Shown one piece after another: positions 61,439 to 64,000 of a DNA stretch of 64,000 nucleotides (the stretch's first letter is position 1; every line of letters begins with the position of its first letter). The translations under genes were made by a program, and so were the position numbers. The notes under the pieces are model-generated. The model did no database searches, was not told where the DNA came from, and saw nothing but the letters and a program-made list of their open reading frames with translations. The stretch covers positions 3,658,001 to 3,722,000 of the forward strand of contig JANTQA010000060.1 of NCBI GenBank assembly GCA_027625915.1, written 5' to 3'. The DNA comes from Anaeramoeba flamelloides. Lineage: Eukaryota; Metamonada; Anaeramoebidae.

Positions 61439-64000
61439 CCGTTATTACTAAGAAGACAAGGGCAACAACAAGACGAAGTGGCCGAACATGAACATGAACA
61501 AAAACAAAAACAATTAGAATTACAGTTACAACTACAACAGCAGCAGCAGATAAAGCAACAATTCAAAGAACAAACTGGTCATTTATTTAAAGACGGAAAT
61601 AATAGTCAAGAACAAAATGATGAAAATAATAATTTTTTTGTATCAGGATTGACTGATAATATCATTTTAAGATTAAATAATCCCATTTACCAATTATTTC
61701 CAAATTTAAAACACAATATACCGATTGCAGCTACCCTGTCAATACAATCAATAATTTTACCAGTTGTCCAAAGGTCTGTAACTATTGCTTGCCAAACCAC
61801 CATTGAATTGATTAGAAAGGATTTTGGATTAGAACCAGACCATGAAAAAATGAGAAAGGCTGCTCATTTGATGGTTTCCAATTTAGCCAGTGGATTAGCT
61901 TTAGTAACCTCAAAGGAACCTTTGAAAGTTAGTATGGCCGAGACATTAACAAAACTATTACAAGATATTACACCAAATGTTGATTTAATTAATGAAACAG
62001 TATTAAATGTTTGTAATGACAATCTACAATTGTCATTTCAATTTATTAAAAAGGTAACAATTGAGCAATCCATTCAGCAGATAGATGAATATTTAATACG
62101 AGATTATGAAGTGAGGATCAAAAGTTCACAATACAATCAAACCTATGTTGACACAACAATTTTTAATCAATCAAATATTCCTTCGCAATTACCTTCCGAA
62201 TTAATACCTAGATCGCCTGGGTTAAATGATTATCATTATTTAATATATGACAAGTATTCAAATATTCAGCATTTATTTAATAACGAAGATCAAAATGAAA
62301 ATAATAATAATAGTTTAAATAACAACAAAAGCAATGAAGACAAAATACCAGAAAAGGAAAATGAAAATGAGAATAATAATATTAATGTTCAAAAAGATGA
62401 TATTTCCTTTGCAATTGATGATTTTTTGGAAATTTTAGAACAATGGTCTTTAAAACTTAATGAAGAATTTCAAAGAATAAATATTGAGTTAATTAAAACT
62501 GGCACCTTATCTCAAGAAAATAGCCTTTCGGATATAATACCCTTTTTGCCAAAGGCAATAAATCAATGTAATCAAAAGGATCAAGCAATCAATTTTTCCG
62601 TGCAATTAGTATTAAAATCAATAATTCATTTAAAGCAAATTATTTTGGATATTGGTAACACTCCAACAATTAGCGAAAATAATAATAGTAATAAGGATAA
62701 TAATAATAATAATAATAATAACCAAAACACTGATAATAATGATAATAATCAAATAGATGAACAACAAAAAATTAATTTGATCTATATGTATGAAATATTT
62801 ATAAATGTATATATCAAAACACTTTCATCAATTAATGAAAATGGAGAAGTAGATATATCAACACCAATAACCCAATTCTTGATTTCCATTGATGAAAATA
62901 ATAATAGTTTTGATGTTTCATTGGTATTTTTGTTGTTTAACGAAGGATTAATCAAACCTATTTTTCTTGATCAGCCATTAAGCCAAATGATTAAAAACAA
63001 TCAAGACCCGAAGGCATTTGAATTTGGAATAATTATTTTACATGACTTAGTAATAAAAAATGATGTTGAATGTTTATTTAAATTAAATAATGTTTTTATC
63101 GAAATCAATAAATTATTAATAAATAGACAAATCCAAATCCAAAATAATCTAAAGAATAATATTAGTATTGAAAAAGATGAATTTTTAGATGAAAAGTTAC
63201 CAGTATTAATTAATGAAATAAACCAATTAAAAAATAATTACAATGTAAAAAGCAACCAATTAAAAGAAAAACTCGAAGATGAGACAAATACAGATTTGAA
63301 TATAAAAATGGACAACAAGATAAATTTGGAAAAGAAAAATGAAAATATAATTAATAACCAAAATCAAGAAAAAGAGAAGGGGCAATTAAATGTAAATGTA
63401 AATAATCAAGAAAATGATCAAGAAAATTTTATTGAAACTCATGAAAAGTTATTTAGTGAATTTATATTATTATTTGATCAATGGATAAATTTAATACAAA
63501 AGCCAGAATCTTCCAATAGAAAGGAAGAATTTTTAATTTTGCTAACTCATTTAAAAGAAGTAATAATCCAGCATGGATATAAATTCTTTTTAGTAATTAC
63601 AGAAGTTTGTATTAATAATTTTTTCAAAAGGAGCTTTGATCAAGAAAAAAATAAAAACAGTGAAAAGAAAAGTAATGAAAAAAAAATAGATATGGCGAAT
63701 GAAAGAGATCAAATAACAAAAAATCAAGGACAAACAATAGACGGGCAAATGAAAAAGAATTATGTAAGTGGAAAAGAAGATCAAGATGAAAAAGAAAACA
63801 AAGATAATGATAATGATGGTGATGATGATGAATATCATGATTTTGGAGTAATTGATACATATTGCCAAATGATTTCAATGCTATTAAAAATGTTTCCAAG
63901 CTCAGAACAAGGATTAAATGAAATTGAAGTTATTAGATCCATTTTAACTTCGGTGTTTAGATTCATTGATTTAGAAATGAGAGAAAATCCAGAATCCTTT
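53174..64000 (+). CDS. CNOT1: CNOT1 / NOT1, CCR4-NOT scaffold (5' part, runs off window)
   Basis: Exons 53174-53275, 53436-53751, 53947-54175 and 57994 to beyond 64000 give 2218 in-frame residues with no stop. The start fits the animal N-terminus (MLSNFSLLLGTQIDFLLSTL; then LFSTIDF, LSQTQEIIIAIG, FPEQNDLPPTLIPIL). Residues about 390-640 are the HEAT repeats (ISLDLLELLIQLA, HPNSDFIFHNMF). About 1085-1290 is the MIF4G domain that holds CAF1 (ILFLINNLS, YLVLKRISIESNFHGLYLD, LLKNLGSWLGKTTLA, PPNPWLMEILKLL). About 1440-1640 is DUF3819, the CNOT9-binding region (LIRKDFGLEPDHEKMRKAAH). The C-terminal Not1 superfamily domain should lie beyond the window. Asn-rich tracts (residues about 860-1040) and a polyglutamine run (about 1342-1365) interrupt the domains, as in other AT-rich protists. 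It scaffolds mRNA deadenylation in the cytoplasm. Confidence 0.95.
54425..54640 (+). repeat. Dispersed repeat family K, copy 2
   Basis: Second copy of the family at 21790-22000, here inside the third intron of CNOT1. Noncoding, with diffuse ends. Confidence 0.5.
55880..56070. repeat. Palindromic repeat family I, copy 2
   Basis: Same core (ACAGAAAATTTTAATAAATT) and flanking arms (TCTAGGTTTTTTTTTACTTT and complement) as at 24990-25160. It lies in the third intron of CNOT1 and would form a hairpin with a perfect-looking inner stem. Confidence 0.65.
56268..56942 (-). repeat. Dispersed repeat family G, copy 2 (CNOT1 intron)
   Basis: Inverted counterpart of 42978-43600, with shared CACCCCAAGTGTTGAATT, CCCAAATCTTGTTT, ACAAGATACCGA, and ATCTGATCATGAACAAG. 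It lies in the third CNOT1 intron. The core again shows repeated CAGTT/TTCAGTT words. Confidence 0.7.
56979..57185 (+). pseudogene. Lone GATA-type zinc-finger-like frame in CNOT1 intron
   Basis: A 68-residue frame reads CLIC, then 17 residues, then CNNYYYK: the spacing of a GATA finger (CxxC-x17-CNxC) with the Trp of the PRW block in the expected place. The fourth zinc-binding Cys is Tyr here. The rest is Lys-rich with no other domain. It is either a degraded fragment of a host GATA-factor gene or, less likely, an alternative exon. On the same strand as CNOT1, immediately after the family G repeat. Confidence 0.45.
61371..61439 (+). repeat. CAA-rich polyglutamine tract in CNOT1
   Basis: A run of CAA codons giving about 20 consecutive Gln plus more Gln-rich sequence to 61560, between the MIF4G and DUF3819 domains. 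Encoded almost only by CAA, as expected from the base composition. The antisense cysteine-rich frame is an artefact. Confidence 0.9.

Noticed and set aside
61378-61566. Cysteine-rich minus-strand frame
   Set aside because: Antisense of CAA-encoded polyglutamine in CNOT1.
63590-63899. Hydrophobic and His-rich minus-strand frames
   Set aside because: Antisense of the Asn/Lys/Asp-rich part of CNOT1, which is open and conserved on the plus strand.

Overview
The window is about four-fifths A+T, eukaryotic, and gene-poor. Coding exons stand out as islands of normal codon use in a sea of homopolymer-rich, repeat-derived DNA. Spliceosomal introns, asparagine/glutamine and Lys/Glu-rich proteins, and two prokaryote-type redox genes (a QueG-like Fe-S protein with an organelle-type leader and a TM1586-type nitroreductase) suggest a free-living, probably low-oxygen, amoeboid protist. 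Anaeramoeba (Metamonada) is my best guess; a dictyostelid-like amoeba is the alternative. The taxon is inference.

Layout. 1-2.5 kb: repeats. 2513-3361 (+): QueG-like Fe-S protein. 3.4-8.8 kb: repeats. 8786-9203 (-): two-exon ribosomal protein eL36. 11105-23396 (-): a ten-exon gene for an unrecognised 1398-residue protein, rebuilt here exon by exon; every splice junction keeps frame and two introns exceed 3 kb. 26859-31411 (-): two-exon coiled-coil/RGS/DUF547 protein whose RGS domain is split by a 1.7 kb intron. 31.4-38.8 kb: repeats with one weak coding-like patch. 38842-39939 (-): intronless nitroreductase. 44174-50302 (-): four-exon AP-2 mu adaptin, 434 residues, with a 4.5 kb intron. 53174-end (+): CNOT1 (NOT1), the CCR4-NOT scaffold, with a 3.8 kb third intron and a last visible exon of at least 6 kb that runs off the window.

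The genes do not form a pathway: they cover translation (eL36), mRNA decay (CNOT1), clathrin endocytosis (AP-2 mu), G-protein signalling (RGS) and anaerobic redox chemistry. What unites the window is its genome architecture. Introns fall into two classes (12 of about 95-300 bp, 5 of 1.7-4.5 kb), and intergenic DNA and at least four of the long introns carry the same short, ORF-less dispersed repeats, many with terminal inverted repeats (MITE-like). I recognise at least ten such families with two or more copies here. No tRNA, rRNA, CRISPR array or convincing retroelement was seen.
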